The notes: generated by a model not told the origin, from the letters alone. A DNA stretch of 64,000 nt from CAYVHB01 sp964450865 (GCA_964450865.1 CAYVHB010000002.1:101796-165795), one strand, 5' to 3'; shown: positions 1 to 8,129, counted from the stretch's first letter. Numbers and translations: made by a program.

Positions 1-1
1 T

Positions 2-262
2 GTTTTTTCGCTGATCGGCTGGTGGAATCCCCTGATCAATCTGCTGGTCCGTTTCGCCCTGGTCCCGGTCGTCGCCGGGATTGCCTACGAAATCATCCGG
101 GTCACGGGCCGCCATGATAATTTGCTGACCCGGATTGTCTCGGCGCCGGGCCTGTGGCTGCAGCGCCTGACGACCGCCGAACCGACCGACAAGATGCTCG
201 AAGTGGCGATTACCGCCATGGAAGCGGTTCTCCCCGAGAAAACTGACAGCGATAAATGGTAA
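2..262 (+). CDS. DUF1385 (YqhQ-like) membrane protein, C-terminal fragment
   Basis: The reading frame is open from base 2 to the TAA at 260-262 and gives the last 86 residues of a protein whose start lies outside the window. It has one hydrophobic stretch (GWWNPLINLL to AGIAYEIIRV), then a polar tail containing APGLWLQRLTT and EVAITAMEAVL. These are the hallmarks of the DUF1385/YqhQ C-terminus, where the pattern of GLWLQ, LTT and P followed by EVAI recurs. YqhQ-type genes commonly sit directly upstream of prmC in Clostridia, as here (16 bases between stop and next start). The biochemical function of the family is not established. The family call rests on a short fragment plus neighbourhood. 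Confidence 0.78.
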   Translation, partial: VFSLIGWWNPLINLLVRFALVPVVAGIAYEIIRVTGRHDNLLTRIVSAPGLWLQRLTTAEPTDKMLEVAITAMEAVLPEKTDSDKW

Positions 263-278
263 TGACAGCACCTGACCT

Positions 279-1196
279 ATGGTAAGCGTGGGTGTCCTGC
301 ATCAGGAACTGGGCCAGATGCTGGCAGCAGGCGGCCTGGAGCAGCCACGCCGGGAAGCGGCCTGGCTGCTGATGCATTATTGTCAATGGTCCCTGGATCG
401 CATTTACAGCCGACCGGACCTGGAACTTTCTGACAGCCTGGCCGGTGAAATCCGCCAGGCGGGCCAGCGGCGGGCCAGGCATGAACCGATGGCTTATATA
501 GTGGGCGAAGCAGGCTTCTACAAACACCTTTTTTACGTCGGGCCGGGTGTCCTGATCCCGCGGGCCGATACAGAAATCCTGGTGGAAACAGCACTGGCGG
601 CGATAGCCAGCGCCGGCCATGCAGCAATCCCGTCTGTCCGTACAGATGCCGGCGATAATCCGCGCCGGGGATTGAGAATCCTGGACACCTGTACCGGCAG
701 TGGTTGTGTGGGAATCAGCCTGGCACTGGAACTGCAGGCCGCGGGCCAGCCGGTTGAATTGACCCTGATCGATATAGATAGCCAGGCGCTGGCCTATGCC
801 CGGCGCAATGCCGGGCGTCACGCCCTGGCCTCAATCCGGCTGATCCAAGGCGACCTGTGGCCGCCGTCTCATATGGTTCCACCGGGCGGTTTTGACCTGA
901 TCGTGGCCAATCCGCCTTATATCCGCCCGGCAGTGATCACCGGGCTGATGCCAGAAGTTCGTGAACATGAACCCCATCAGGCCCTGGATGGCGGTCCGGA
1001 CGGGCTGGACTTCTATCGCCGGCTGACCCGGCAGGCCGGTGACTATCTGCACAGGCCCGGTTTGCTGCTTTTTGAACATGGCTACGATCAGGGTGCAGCC
1101 GTTGCCGGACTGCTGGCCGATTCCGGCTGGCAATATCGGCAGGCCCGGTGCGATTATGGCGGCCAGCCGCGTGTAGCCGGTGGCTGGCTGATGTAG
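279..1196 (+). CDS. prmC: Release factor glutamine methyltransferase PrmC
   Basis: PrmC (HemK) transfers a methyl group from S-adenosylmethionine to the glutamine of the GGQ motif in release factors, which speeds peptide release. The 305-residue protein has an N-terminal helical substrate-recognition domain with HEPMAYIVG at 68-76. The Rossmann methyltransferase core follows, with the SAM motif DTCTGSGCVGISLA at 136-149, an acidic LIDID strand at 163-167 and the catalytic NPPY at 211-214. EHEPHQALDGGPDGLDFYR downstream is typical of the family. Length is normal (about 280-300). It lies between DUF1385 and DUF951, and its substrate gene prfA is 3.3 kb downstream. The ribosome binding site before the ATG is weak, suggesting translational coupling to the upstream gene. 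Confidence 0.95.
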   Translation: MVSVGVLHQELGQMLAAGGLEQPRREAAWLLMHYCQWSLDRIYSRPDLELSDSLAGEIRQAGQRRARHEPMAYIVGEAGFYKHLFYVGPGVLIPRADTEILVETALAAIASAGHAAIPSVRTDAGDNPRRGLRILDTCTGSGCVGISLALELQAAGQPVELTLIDIDSQALAYARRNAGRHALASIRLIQGDLWPPSHMVPPGGFDLIVANPPYIRPAVITGLMPEVREHEPHQALDGGPDGLDFYRRLTRQAGDYLHRPGLLLFEHGYDQGAAVAGLLADSGWQYRQARCDYGGQPRVAGGWLM

Positions 1197-1220
1197 CTCG
1201 CTTCAGCAAGGAGGACCGCT

Positions 1221-1436
1221 ATGCCAGGTCGTTATCATCTCTATCAGTTTCAGGTCGGGGAGGTTCTCACCTTGAAGAAAAAGCATCCCTGTGGCAGTGA
1301 GCGCTGGGAGGTTCGCCGGATCGGTGCTGACATCGGTCTGGCCTGTCTGAAGTGCGGTCATCTGGTCAGCATGCCGCGCCGCCAGCTCGAGAAGGCCGTC
1401 AAATCGATCGCCAGCGGCGAGGAGAAAAAACAATGA
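1221..1436 (+). CDS. DUF951 family protein
   Basis: This small 71-residue protein matches DUF951, a family found across Firmicutes and usually 60-70 residues long. Its hallmarks are a basic patch followed by KKHPCGSERWEVRRIGAD and then CLKCGHLVSMPR. One Cys plus the CLKC pair could form a zinc or metal site, and the WEV-R-GAD core is the most conserved part of the family. A good AAGGAGGA site lies 9 bases before the ATG. The stop codon overlaps the start of the next gene (ATGA), so the two are translationally coupled. In many Firmicutes DUF951 sits near genes for translation or chromosome segregation. No function is known, although a nucleic-acid-binding role would fit its charge and size. 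Confidence 0.85.
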   Translation: MPGRYHLYQFQVGEVLTLKKKHPCGSERWEVRRIGADIGLACLKCGHLVSMPRRQLEKAVKSIASGEEKKQ

Positions 1437-2083
1437 GCCGGCATCGTGCTGATAAAAGATCGCCTGTTGAGCGACAGGATCCGGCTGTAAACAACGCGGA
1501 CCACGCCGATTCAACCCGGATCGCGGCAGAAGCTGCCGCGCCGGCGGACGTGTTGCGTGCGTGGCTGGCAACCTTGACTGACTACCCGGTGACAGACTGG
1601 GACAAGCTGCCGGATATTGGCCTGTATATGGATCAGGTCCAGACCTGGATCAATCGTCAGCTAGGCTTGTATCAGGCCAGCGGTGAAGGGCACCTGCTGA
1701 CCGCGGCCATGATCAACAACTATATCAAGGCTGAGCTGTTACCCCGGACTGATGGCAAGAAATATGCGCCGACCCATCTGGCTTTACTGACGATGATCGG
1801 TTCCCTCAAGCAGGTTCTGTCCATGGCTGATCTCAAGACGTTATTGGCAACGTCACAGAACACCCAGAATATTGCCCCGCTTTTTGCCGGATTTCTTTCC
1901 ATGCAGCAACAGACCGTTCAAGCTCAGGTCGCTGCTTTGCAGGCGCGGATCAGCCAGCTGCCGCCTGCGCCGGAGCAACAGCAGGCAGCCTTGCGTGTCC
2001 TGGCCCTGGAATGGGCTGTTGAAGCTCGCGTCCGTATCCTTCTGGCCGAAAAAATGCTTTCGATGCTGACCGAACCGGATTGA
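1433..2083 (+). CDS. DUF1836 domain protein
   Basis: The 216-residue product matches DUF1836. The family core is visible as LPDIGLYMDQVQTWI, then LTAAMINNYIKAELLP, KKYAPTHLALLTMIGSLKQVLSM and ADLKTLL. This MINNY helix followed by a KKY turn looks like a MerR/winged-helix-like DNA-binding head, so a transcription-regulator role has been suggested for the family but is inferred only. The first 50 residues are polar and poorly conserved. The frame is open further upstream, but the ATG at 1433 overlapping the DUF951 stop, with GGAG at 1421-1424, is the better start. Residues 170-216 are helical and hydrophobic. Confidence 0.82.
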   Translation: MSRHRADKRSPVERQDPAVNNADHADSTRIAAEAAAPADVLRAWLATLTDYPVTDWDKLPDIGLYMDQVQTWINRQLGLYQASGEGHLLTAAMINNYIKAELLPRTDGKKYAPTHLALLTMIGSLKQVLSMADLKTLLATSQNTQNIAPLFAGFLSMQQQTVQAQVAALQARISQLPPAPEQQQAALRVLALEWAVEARVRILLAEKMLSMLTEPD

Positions 2084-2408
2084 CTTGGCCCGGGTGAGAC
2101 CGGCGACCCAGGCCGCGGCCCACCGATGCAACAAGATTCTGAACCGGACTGATCCGCCGCCCTGATGACCGGCGACCCATCCGTTTAGCAAAGCCCCCGC
2201 GTCTTATCCTGATCGTACCCGCTAAGTATCCGGTGTGCATAAACCAGATACGTTGCCTGGATCAGAGTAAGACATCGGGGGCTTTTATTGATTTCGACAG
2301 GATTAACGGGGACCAGCCGGTCGATGGATCGATGGATCGATGGATCAAGGGATCGATGGATCAAGGGATCAAGGGAACAGCCGCTTCGTCCCGGTCCAGT
2401 CCGGCTTG
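2084..2408. other. Convergent intergenic region without a gene
   Basis: This 325-base gap separates the rightward DUF1836 gene from the leftward GGGtGRT gene. It holds a short tandem microrepeat (separate entry). I see no convincing protein, RNA gene or U-tailed hairpin on either strand. The open frames here are short and lack ribosome binding sites. Confidence 0.5.
2321..2375. repeat. GATGGATC/AAGGGATC microrepeat
   Basis: The 8-base unit GATGGATC is repeated in tandem, then alternates with the variant AAGGGATC, for about 55 bases. Each GATC is centred in an octamer step. It lies in a convergent intergenic gap and does not look coding. Confidence 0.8.
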
Positions 2409-3404
2409 TCAGCCAGCCTGCTCGATGGCCACGGCGACCGAAACAGTGGCGCCAACCATCGGGTTGTTGCCCATGCCGAGGAAGCCCATCATTTCAACGT
2501 GGGCCGGCACAGAGGAGGAGCCGGCGAACTGGGCATCGGAATGCATGCGGCCCATTGTGTCGGTCATGCCGTAGGAAGCAGGGCCGGCCGCCATATTGTC
2601 CGGATGCAGGGTACGGCCGGTGCCGCCACCGGAAGCGACCGAGAAATATTTCTTGCCGATCTCGGTGCACTCTTTTTTGTAGGTGCCGGCAACCGGGTGC
2701 TGGAAGCGGGTCGGATTGGTGGAGTTGCCAGTGATGGAGACATCAACGCCCTCATGGTGCATGATGGCCACGCCTTCGCGGACTTCATCAGCGCCGTAGC
2801 AGCGGACCTTGGCCCGGTCGCCCTGGGAATAGGCGATTTCGCGGACAATGTTCAGCTTGCTGGTGGCATAGTCGAACTGGGTCTGCACATAGGTGAAGCC
2901 GTTGATGCGGGAGATGATCTGGGCGGCGTCCTTGCCCAGGCCGTTAAGGATAACCTGCAGGGGCTCGGTGCGGACCTTGTTGGCTGACTTGGCGATACCG
3001 ATGGCGCCTTCTGCGGCGGCGAAGGATTCATGGCCGGCCAGGAATGCGAAGCATTTGGTCTGTTCGCGCAGCAGCATGGCGGCGAGATTGCCATGGCCGA
3101 TACCGACTTTGCGGTCATCGGCGACTGAACCGGGAATACAGAAGCACTGCAGGCCGATACCGATGGCTTCAGCTGCTTCAGCGGCCTTGGTGCAGCCCTT
3201 CTTGATGGCGATAGCGGCGCCGACGACATAAGCCCAGGCGGCATTCTCAAAGGCGATTGGCTGGATATCCTTGCAGATTTTGTAGGGATCAAGGCCCTTG
3301 GCCTCGCAGATCGCTTTGGCTTCATCGATGGAGGCGATACCATATTGCGCCAGGGTGGCGTTGATTTGCGAAATTCTCCGGTCGTAGCTTTCAAATAGTG
3401 CCAT
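2409..3404 (-). CDS. GGGtGRT protein, partner of an Fe-S scaffold-like protein
   Basis: This 331-residue protein carries the family-naming motif GGGTGRT at residues 259-265, in the context SVASGGGTGRTLHPDNMA. The family is found mainly in anaerobic bacteria and some archaea and its biochemical role is not established. Other visible features are an early YGI-IDEA-AIC helix region, five to six cysteines (including CFC at 87-89 and C118), glycine-rich loops such as VGIGHGNLAAMLLREQTKC, and a C-terminal MGFLGMGNNPMVGATVSVAVA segment. The gene is preceded by AAAGGAG and starts at the ATG at 3402-3404, 29 bases after the scaffold-like gene. The pairing with a NifU/IscU-like protein is a recurring arrangement and suggests a joint role in metal-sulfur or sulfur chemistry (inference). 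Confidence 0.9.
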   Translation of the reverse strand: MALFESYDRRISQINATLAQYGIASIDEAKAICEAKGLDPYKICKDIQPIAFENAAWAYVVGAAIAIKKGCTKAAEAAEAIGIGLQCFCIPGSVADDRKVGIGHGNLAAMLLREQTKCFAFLAGHESFAAAEGAIGIAKSANKVRTEPLQVILNGLGKDAAQIISRINGFTYVQTQFDYATSKLNIVREIAYSQGDRAKVRCYGADEVREGVAIMHHEGVDVSITGNSTNPTRFQHPVAGTYKKECTEIGKKYFSVASGGGTGRTLHPDNMAAGPASYGMTDTMGRMHSDAQFAGSSSVPAHVEMMGFLGMGNNPMVGATVSVAVAIEQAG

Positions 3405-3433
3405 GGATGGTTGCTCCTTTCACGAGGCTATCG

Positions 3434-4126
3434 TTATTCATGACGGGGGTCGATGGTCTTGGTGGCTTCAGCGAAACGGCCATAGGAGCCGAGGCTCTTT
3501 TTATAAGCTTCATTGGCATCGACGCCTTTCTTGATCAGGTCGAGCATCGGGCCGACCTTCAGGAACTGGTAGCCAATGACTTCGTTATTTTCGTCGAGAG
3601 CCATTTTGGTGACATAGCCTTCCGTGAGTTCGAGGTAGCGCGGACCTTTTTCCAGGGTGCTGTACATGGTGCCGACCATGCTGCGCAGGCCCTTGCCGAG
3701 GTCTTCCAGGCCGGCGCCAATCGGCAAGCCGTCTTCGGAGAAGGCCGACTGGGAGCGGCCATAGGCAATTTGCAGGAAAAGCTCACGCATCGCCGTATTG
3801 ATAGCGTCACAGACCAGGTCGGTATTGAGGGCTTCGAGCACTGTCTTGCCTGGCAGAATTTCCGCGGCCATGGCAGCAGAATGGGTCATGCCCGAGCAGC
3901 CGATCGTCTCCACCAGTGCTTCCTGGATGATACCTTCCTTGATGTTCAGCGAGAGCTTGCAGGCTCCCTGCTGCGGCGCGCACCAGCCGACACCATGGGT
4001 GAAGCCCGAAATGTCCCGGATCTCCCGGGACTGTACCCAGCGGCCTTCTTCAGGAATCGGTGCCGAGCCATGGTTGGGTCCCTTGGCCACACAAGTCATG
4101 TGTTCTACTTCATGAGTCTTCAGCAT
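3434..4126 (-). CDS. NifU/IscU-like iron-sulfur scaffold protein
   Basis: This 230-residue protein has an IscU-like core: ETIGCSGMTHSAAMAAEILPG at 73-93 resembles the second cysteine motif of scaffolds (GC-x2-S-x-A, then GKT-LEAL). The other cysteines are C12, C49, C56 and C106. Compared with ordinary IscU (about 130-150 residues) it has an N-terminal extension containing GFTHGVGWCAPQQGACKL and a longer C-terminus, so it belongs to the distinct subfamily that accompanies GGGtGRT proteins. The open frame extends further upstream, but the ATG at 4124-4126 behind AAAGGGG is the only start with a good ribosome binding site. It is the first gene of a two-gene reverse-strand operon. A role in assembling or holding a cluster for the partner is inferred, not shown. 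Confidence 0.85.
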   Translation of the reverse strand: MLKTHEVEHMTCVAKGPNHGSAPIPEEGRWVQSREIRDISGFTHGVGWCAPQQGACKLSLNIKEGIIQEALVETIGCSGMTHSAAMAAEILPGKTVLEALNTDLVCDAINTAMRELFLQIAYGRSQSAFSEDGLPIGAGLEDLGKGLRSMVGTMYSTLEKGPRYLELTEGYVTKMALDENNEVIGYQFLKVGPMLDLIKKGVDANEAYKKSLGSYGRFAEATKTIDPRHE

Positions 4127-4205
4127 GTGTTTTTCCCCTTTCGAAATTGGAATTGCGTGTCTGAATAACTGCAAATACCCGGATAAGAGCGAAAAATCCA
4201 AATTC

Positions 4206-4234
4206 ATTATAGCGAATGGCAGATAGATATACCA
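4206..4234 (-). promoter_or_regulatory. Probable promoter of the scaffold/GGGtGRT operon
   Basis: On the reverse strand a perfect TATAAT lies at 4211-4206, about 80 bases upstream of the start codon. The -35 region at 17 bases (TGGTAT) is poor, so the call rests on the -10 box and its position. Confidence 0.45.
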
Positions 4235-4350
4235 GTCATTACAGAAAGCGGCCGGCAGAAATTTCAAGATCAATACCTGCAACCGCCTTGCTTGCGCACA
4301 GCCGTCAGCCGGGCCGGATGCCGGGGCCCCGCCACCCCCATCATCGGCCA

Positions 4351-4403
4351 GGTACGGATCGGGCTGCGGATCCTGCCGCAGCGCCATCCCGGTACGGATC
4401 GGG
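4351..4403. repeat. Direct repeat GGTACGGATCGGG with a hairpin between copies
   Basis: Two identical 13-base copies lie at 4351-4363 and 4391-4403. Between them CTGCGG-ATCCTG-CCGCAG (4364-4381) forms a perfect 6-base-pair hairpin. The 372-base divergent gap (4127-4498) otherwise holds only promoter-like sequences for the two flanking operons. Confidence 0.7.
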
Positions 4404-4442
4404 GCCGGGATCTGCTATCTGCTATTATGAATTTGGATATAG

Positions 4443-4448
4443 TATAAT
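4443..4448 (+). promoter_or_regulatory. -10 box upstream of prfA
   Basis: A perfect TATAAT sits 50 bases before the prfA start in an AT-rich island that stands out from its GC-rich surroundings. No good -35 is seen. Confidence 0.45.
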
Positions 4449-4498
4449 AAATTGCCTGTAAAAAAACACAAGCTAAATTAGACAAGGATTTATCAGAT

Positions 4499-5578
4499 AT
4501 GTTAGAGCAATTGACGGCGGTTGCTGACCGCTATGAAGAACTGAATTTGCTGCTGGCCGATCCGGCGGTCCTGGCTGACCAGGCACGCTACCGCAAGCTG
4601 GTTCAGGAGCATGCCGGGCTGGCGCCCCTGGTTGAGGATTATCGCGCCCTGTGCGCGGTGCGCCAGGCTATCGAGGAGCACCGGTCGCTGCTTTGCCAGA
4701 CTGACGACCGGGACTTTCGCGAGCTGATCCGCGAGGAGCTGTCCGATCTGGAAGATACCCAGGTCCGGCTGACTGCAAGCCTGCAGGAGCAGATACGGCC
4801 GCGTGACCCCAATGATCAGCGCAATGTCATCGTCGAGATCCGGGCTGGCGCCGGCGGTGAGGAGGCCGCGCTGTTTGCGGCCGTTCTGTATCGCATGTAC
4901 AGTGCCTATGCCGACCGCCAGGGCTGGCGGACTGAACTGATTGACTGCAATGGGACCGAGCTGGGTGGTTTCAAGGAAATTGTTTTCATGATTGTAGGCC
5001 AGGGTGCCTTCAGCCAGCTCAAGTTTGAAAGCGGTGTCCATCGGGTCCAGCGCGTTCCGGTGACCGAATCCGGTGGCCGTATCCACACGTCAACGGTAAC
5101 AGTAGCTGTTTTGCCCGAGGCTGATGATGTGGAAGTCAACATCAATCCCAACGACTTGCAGATTGACACTTTCCGGGCCTCGGGCGCCGGTGGCCAGCAT
5201 GTCAACCGGACGGATTCGGCGATCCGGATTACGCACCGGCCGACCGGCCTGGTCGTTACTTGCCAGGATCAGCGATCGCAGTACAAGAATAAAGACCAGG
5301 CGATGGCTGTCCTGAAGGCGCGCCTGCTGGAAATCGAACAGAACCGGCAGAGTGGGGCGATTGCCTCGGAGCGCAAGATCCAGGTCGGGACAGGTGATCG
5401 CAGTGAACGTATCCGCACATATAACTATCATCAGGGCCGGGTCACCGATCACCGGATCGGCCTGACGCTTTACCAGCTGGAATCTATCCTGGCCGGGCAG
5501 ATTGACGACATTATCCGGGCCTTGCAGACGGCCGCGCGTACCGACAGCCTGGGCCAGGGTTCGGAGGATCCGGACTGA
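4499..5578 (+). CDS. prfA: Peptide chain release factor 1
   Basis: RF1 recognises UAA and UAG stop codons and triggers hydrolysis of peptidyl-tRNA on the ribosome. The 359 residues are the usual length. The catalytic GGQ is at 231-233 in [16 protein letters not shown]. The stop-codon-reading tripeptide is PVT at 187-189 ([14 protein letters not shown]), an RF1-type P-x-T rather than the RF2 SPF, which distinguishes it from prfB. The N-terminal coiled domain carries the RAGAGGEEA segment at 115-123. AAGGA precedes the ATG. The stop overlaps the next gene's start (TGATG), so tsaC is translationally coupled. PrmC, its methylase, is encoded upstream. Confidence 0.97.
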   Translation: MLEQLTAVADRYEELNLLLADPAVLADQARYRKLVQEHAGLAPLVEDYRALCAVRQAIEEHRSLLCQTDDRDFRELIREELSDLEDTQVRLTASLQEQIRPRDPNDQRNVIVEIRAGAGGEEAALFAAVLYRMYSAYADRQGWRTELIDCNGTELGGFKEIVFMIVGQGAFSQLKFESGVHRVQRVPVTESGGRIHTSTVTVAVLPEADDVEVNINPNDLQIDTFRASGAGGQHVNRTDSAIRITHRPTGLVVTCQDQRSQYKNKDQAMAVLKARLLEIEQNRQSGAIASERKIQVGTGDRSERIRTYNYHQGRVTDHRIGLTLYQLESILAGQIDDIIRALQTAARTDSLGQGSEDPD

Positions 5579-6861
5579 TGCAGACGCAGGTCATTCACGT
5601 GGATCCTTCATGGCCGGCGGAGCGCCTGGATGCGTACCTGCAGCCGGCTGCCGCTGCCCTGGCCGCCGGCCAGCTTGTGGCCTTCCCGACCGAGACTGTC
5701 TATGGTCTGGGTGGCGATGCGCTTGATCCAGCCGCAATCGCTGCCATTTTCGCCGTCAAGGGCCGCCCGGCTGACAATCCCCTGATTGTGCACGTCGCCC
5801 GGCCGGCTGATCTGCGGCCTCTGACGGCCAGTTGCCCACCCCTCGCCGAGGCCTTGCTGGCGGCCTTTGCGCCTGGTCCGCTGACCCTGATTTTGCCCAA
5901 GGCTGACGCGGTGCCGGCCGTTGTCACCGCCGGCCTGCAGACAATCGCGGTCCGCATCCCGGCTCATCCGGTCGCCCGGCGGCTGATTGAGCTGGCCGGC
6001 GTGCCTGTCGCCGCACCGTCAGCCAATCGTTCGGGCCGGCCCAGTCCAACGCGGGGCTGGCACGTGATCGAGGATCTGGATGGAGCCATACCCTATATCA
6101 TTGATGCCGGTGATTGTGAATACGGCCTGGAGTCAACAGTTGTAGACCTGACCGGACCGGTGCCGGAAATCCTGCGCCCCGGGGCGATTACAGCCGAGCA
6201 GATCCGGTCGGTTGCCGGTGATGTGACCGGCATTGGCACCCGGCAGCCGGTTCACGCAGTACACCCGGACAAACCACGCTCTCCGGGCATGAAATACCGT
6301 CATTATGCACCCCGGGCTGAACTGCGGATCATCACGGGCCATTCGCTGGCGGAACGGGCCCGGACAATGGCCGGCATGCTGGCCAAGGCCCGGGACCTCA
6401 CGACCGCTGGCCGGCGCATCGGCCTGTATGGATGCGGACAGCTGCTGCAGCCGCTGCCGGGCCAGGACCCGGTATCTGAGCCGGCCGGTCCGCTGCAGCG
6501 GGAGGTGGTCGCCGAACCGGCCAATCCCATGCTGCAGGGGACGACCCTGGAACCGCTCCGCTTTTATGAAATTTCACCGGGCCAGCCTATTGCCGAGCTG
6601 CGGCATATTGCCACGCTGCTGCCAGCGGATGCCGTCTGTCTGCTGGCGTATGCCGGGTTGCCAGATCCGGTTGCGGCAGCCCGCCACCTGTTTGATGCCT
6701 TGCGCAGCTTTGATGCGCTGGATGTCGCCCTGATCCTGGCCGAGGGCCTGCCGGATCGTGGCGGCGGAACAGCCTACATGAACCGCCTGCATAAAGCCGC
6801 CGGCGGTGGCGAGGTTGTACCCGGAAACCAGGGCAGCGGCACCGCCGCAAGACAGGAATAA
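5578..6861 (+). CDS. tsaC: L-threonylcarbamoyladenylate synthase (Sua5/YwlC type)
   Basis: This enzyme makes threonylcarbamoyl-AMP from threonine, bicarbonate and ATP, the first step of t6A formation at position 37 of ANN-decoding tRNAs. The YrdC domain shows FPTETVYGLG at 36-45, KGRPADNPLIVHV at 61-73, PGPLTLILP near 99-107 and PSANRSGRPSPT at 147-158. The linker motif SPGMKYRHYAP at 235-245 and a C-terminal Sua5 domain (about 265-400) make this the two-domain Sua5 form. At 427 residues it is longer than the usual 340-350. The extra length is an insert around 285-325 (PLPGQDPVSEPAGP region) and a glycine-rich tail. It overlaps prfA by one base. prfA-tsaC-ywlE is a familiar Firmicute order. 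Confidence 0.95.
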   Translation: MQTQVIHVDPSWPAERLDAYLQPAAAALAAGQLVAFPTETVYGLGGDALDPAAIAAIFAVKGRPADNPLIVHVARPADLRPLTASCPPLAEALLAAFAPGPLTLILPKADAVPAVVTAGLQTIAVRIPAHPVARRLIELAGVPVAAPSANRSGRPSPTRGWHVIEDLDGAIPYIIDAGDCEYGLESTVVDLTGPVPEILRPGAITAEQIRSVAGDVTGIGTRQPVHAVHPDKPRSPGMKYRHYAPRAELRIITGHSLAERARTMAGMLAKARDLTTAGRRIGLYGCGQLLQPLPGQDPVSEPAGPLQREVVAEPANPMLQGTTLEPLRFYEISPGQPIAELRHIATLLPADAVCLLAYAGLPDPVAAARHLFDALRSFDALDVALILAEGLPDRGGGTAYMNRLHKAAGGGEVVPGNQGSGTAARQE

Positions 6862-7033
6862 TTGCCAAAATCAAATGCCTGTTGCGGACGTTACCCGGTG
6901 GATCGGGGCTGGTGATGGGAACGATGAATGGCCGGGGTCCATGGTCTGTTGCTGGCATGAAGGAATGGATGGCCGCTGCAGCCTGGATAATAGACCGGCC
7001 TTGCGCCCGTGGAGGGAAAGGAACCTGAACAGG

Positions 7034-7483
7034 ATGAACGTGATCTTTATCTGTACTGGCAACACCTGCCGCAGCCCAATGGCTGAAGGCCTGTACAACG
7101 CCCGGCGGACGGATCCGGCCTGGCATGCGTCATCGGCCGGCCTCGCTGCCTCGCCGGACCAGCCGGCCACCGATCAGGCGATCGAGGCTCTGCGCCAGCA
7201 TTATGGCATTGATATCAGCGGCCACCGGGCCAGGCGCCTGTATCCGGCCATGCTGGCGGCAGCCGACCTGGTCCTGACCATGAACCGGCAGCAGCGTGAT
7301 TATCTGCGTGAATACTTGCCGGGTCGTGCGCACGACATCCTGACGGTCGGTGAGCTGGCTGGCGAGCCGCATACAGAGATACCAGATCCCTTTGGTGCCG
7401 GCCAGGCCGCCTATGATCAGACTGCGGCGATCCTGGCCCGGCTGATTGACAAGATCCTGGCCAGCCAGGCTGCTATTGAATAG
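7034..7483 (+). CDS. ywlE: Protein-arginine phosphatase, YwlE type
   Basis: This is a 149-residue low-molecular-weight phosphatase with the P-loop CTGNTCRSP at residues 7-15. Cys7 is the nucleophile and Arg13 binds phosphate. Thr11 replaces the Ile/Leu of tyrosine phosphatases. In Bacillus YwlE the equivalent Thr11 confers preference for phosphoarginine. The general acid is Asp118 in DPFG, again as in YwlE. I therefore call arginine rather than tyrosine specificity from family knowledge. The partner kinase McsB is not in this window. The frame is open for 76 more codons upstream, but the ATG at 7034 places the catalytic Cys at position 7 as in the family. Its ribosome binding site (GGAAAGGAACC at 7015) is 9-10 bases away. 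Confidence 0.9.
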   Translation: MNVIFICTGNTCRSPMAEGLYNARRTDPAWHASSAGLAASPDQPATDQAIEALRQHYGIDISGHRARRLYPAMLAAADLVLTMNRQQRDYLREYLPGRAHDILTVGELAGEPHTEIPDPFGAGQAAYDQTAAILARLIDKILASQAAIE

Positions 7484-7586
7484 GGCATATCGGGGTGTCA
7501 GAAAAAATGGCGAAAATCTGGAAAATTTCCGGAATTTCATACAGACAGAATGACGCTTGCGCGTTATGCTGGTTCTAGCTTCGAGG

Positions 7587-7658
7587 CCAGTCCATTCCGC
7601 CAGTCCATTCCGCCAGCCCATCCGCCAGCCCGCTTCGCTATTCCATCAGTCCATTCCG
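7587..7658. repeat. Tandem CCAGTCCATTCCG repeats
   Basis: Two exact 13-base copies (7587-7599, 7600-7612) are followed by degenerate copies (CCAGCCCATCCG at 7613, CAGTCCATTCCG at 7647). The repeats fill most of the 334-base gap (7484-7817) between ywlE and rpsF. No gene is seen there apart from the rpsF promoter. Confidence 0.8.
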
Positions 7659-7696
7659 CCAGCCTCCCCGCAAGTCCATTAAGGTGAACATCAGGC

Positions 7697-7725
7697 TTGA
7701 CGGCCATGCCCTGTCGTGCTATAGT
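7697..7725 (+). promoter_or_regulatory. SigA-type promoter of rpsF-ssb-rpsR
   Basis: TTGACG at 7697-7702 and TATAGT at 7720-7725 are separated by 17 bases. The site is 93 bases before the rpsF start, leaving an untranslated leader of about 85 bases. Confidence 0.8.
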
Positions 7726-7817
7726 TTCTTTTGCTGTGCGTTCTGGCATAGCGTTCTTGATTGAATATCCTCGCCCTGTCCAGAGGCAGGGCCGTTAGTC
7801 CAGGAGGAGGTGAAACA

Positions 7818-8105
7818 GTGGCTAGAAAGTATGAAACAATGGTAATCCTTAACCCGGTCATCGGTGAAGATGCGATCAACGCAACCACCGAGAAGATCAA
7901 GGCTCTGGTTGAAGCGTCAGCAACGCTCGAACAGATGGAGGTCTGGGGTCGCAAACGTCTTGTGTACGAGATTAACGATCAGAAAGAAGGACATTACTTC
8001 CTGATGAATTTCAGTGCGGAAGCAGATTTTCCGAAGGAGCTTGAGCGTGTGCTCAAGATCACAGACGGCGTCCTGAGATATCTGGTCATCCGTACTGACG
8101 AGTAA
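7818..8105 (+). CDS. rpsF: 30S ribosomal protein S6
   Basis: S6 binds S18 on the small-subunit platform. The 95-residue product begins ARKYETMVILNPVIGEDAI and contains WGRKRLVYEINDQKEGHYFLMNF and LKITDGVLRYLVIR, which are diagnostic of S6. The start is a GTG at 7818 with AGGAGG at 7804-7809. The more upstream ATG-like start in the same frame has no ribosome binding site. It heads the conserved rpsF-ssb-rpsR operon. The leader could carry the S6:S18 autoregulatory RNA known from many bacteria, but I could not fold it convincingly. Confidence 0.97.
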   Translation: MARKYETMVILNPVIGEDAINATTEKIKALVEASATLEQMEVWGRKRLVYEINDQKEGHYFLMNFSAEADFPKELERVLKITDGVLRYLVIRTDE

Positions 8106-8129
8106 CTTGTCAGAAAGGTAAGTGAGCGT

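Noticed and set aside
3398..4168. 256-residue forward frame over the NifU-like gene
   Set aside because: Antisense shadow; composition-driven, no ribosome binding site and no similarity to any family.
7587..7658. CRISPR-like array
   Set aside because: Units are 13 bases, directly tandem with no spacers, so this is a simple tandem repeat.
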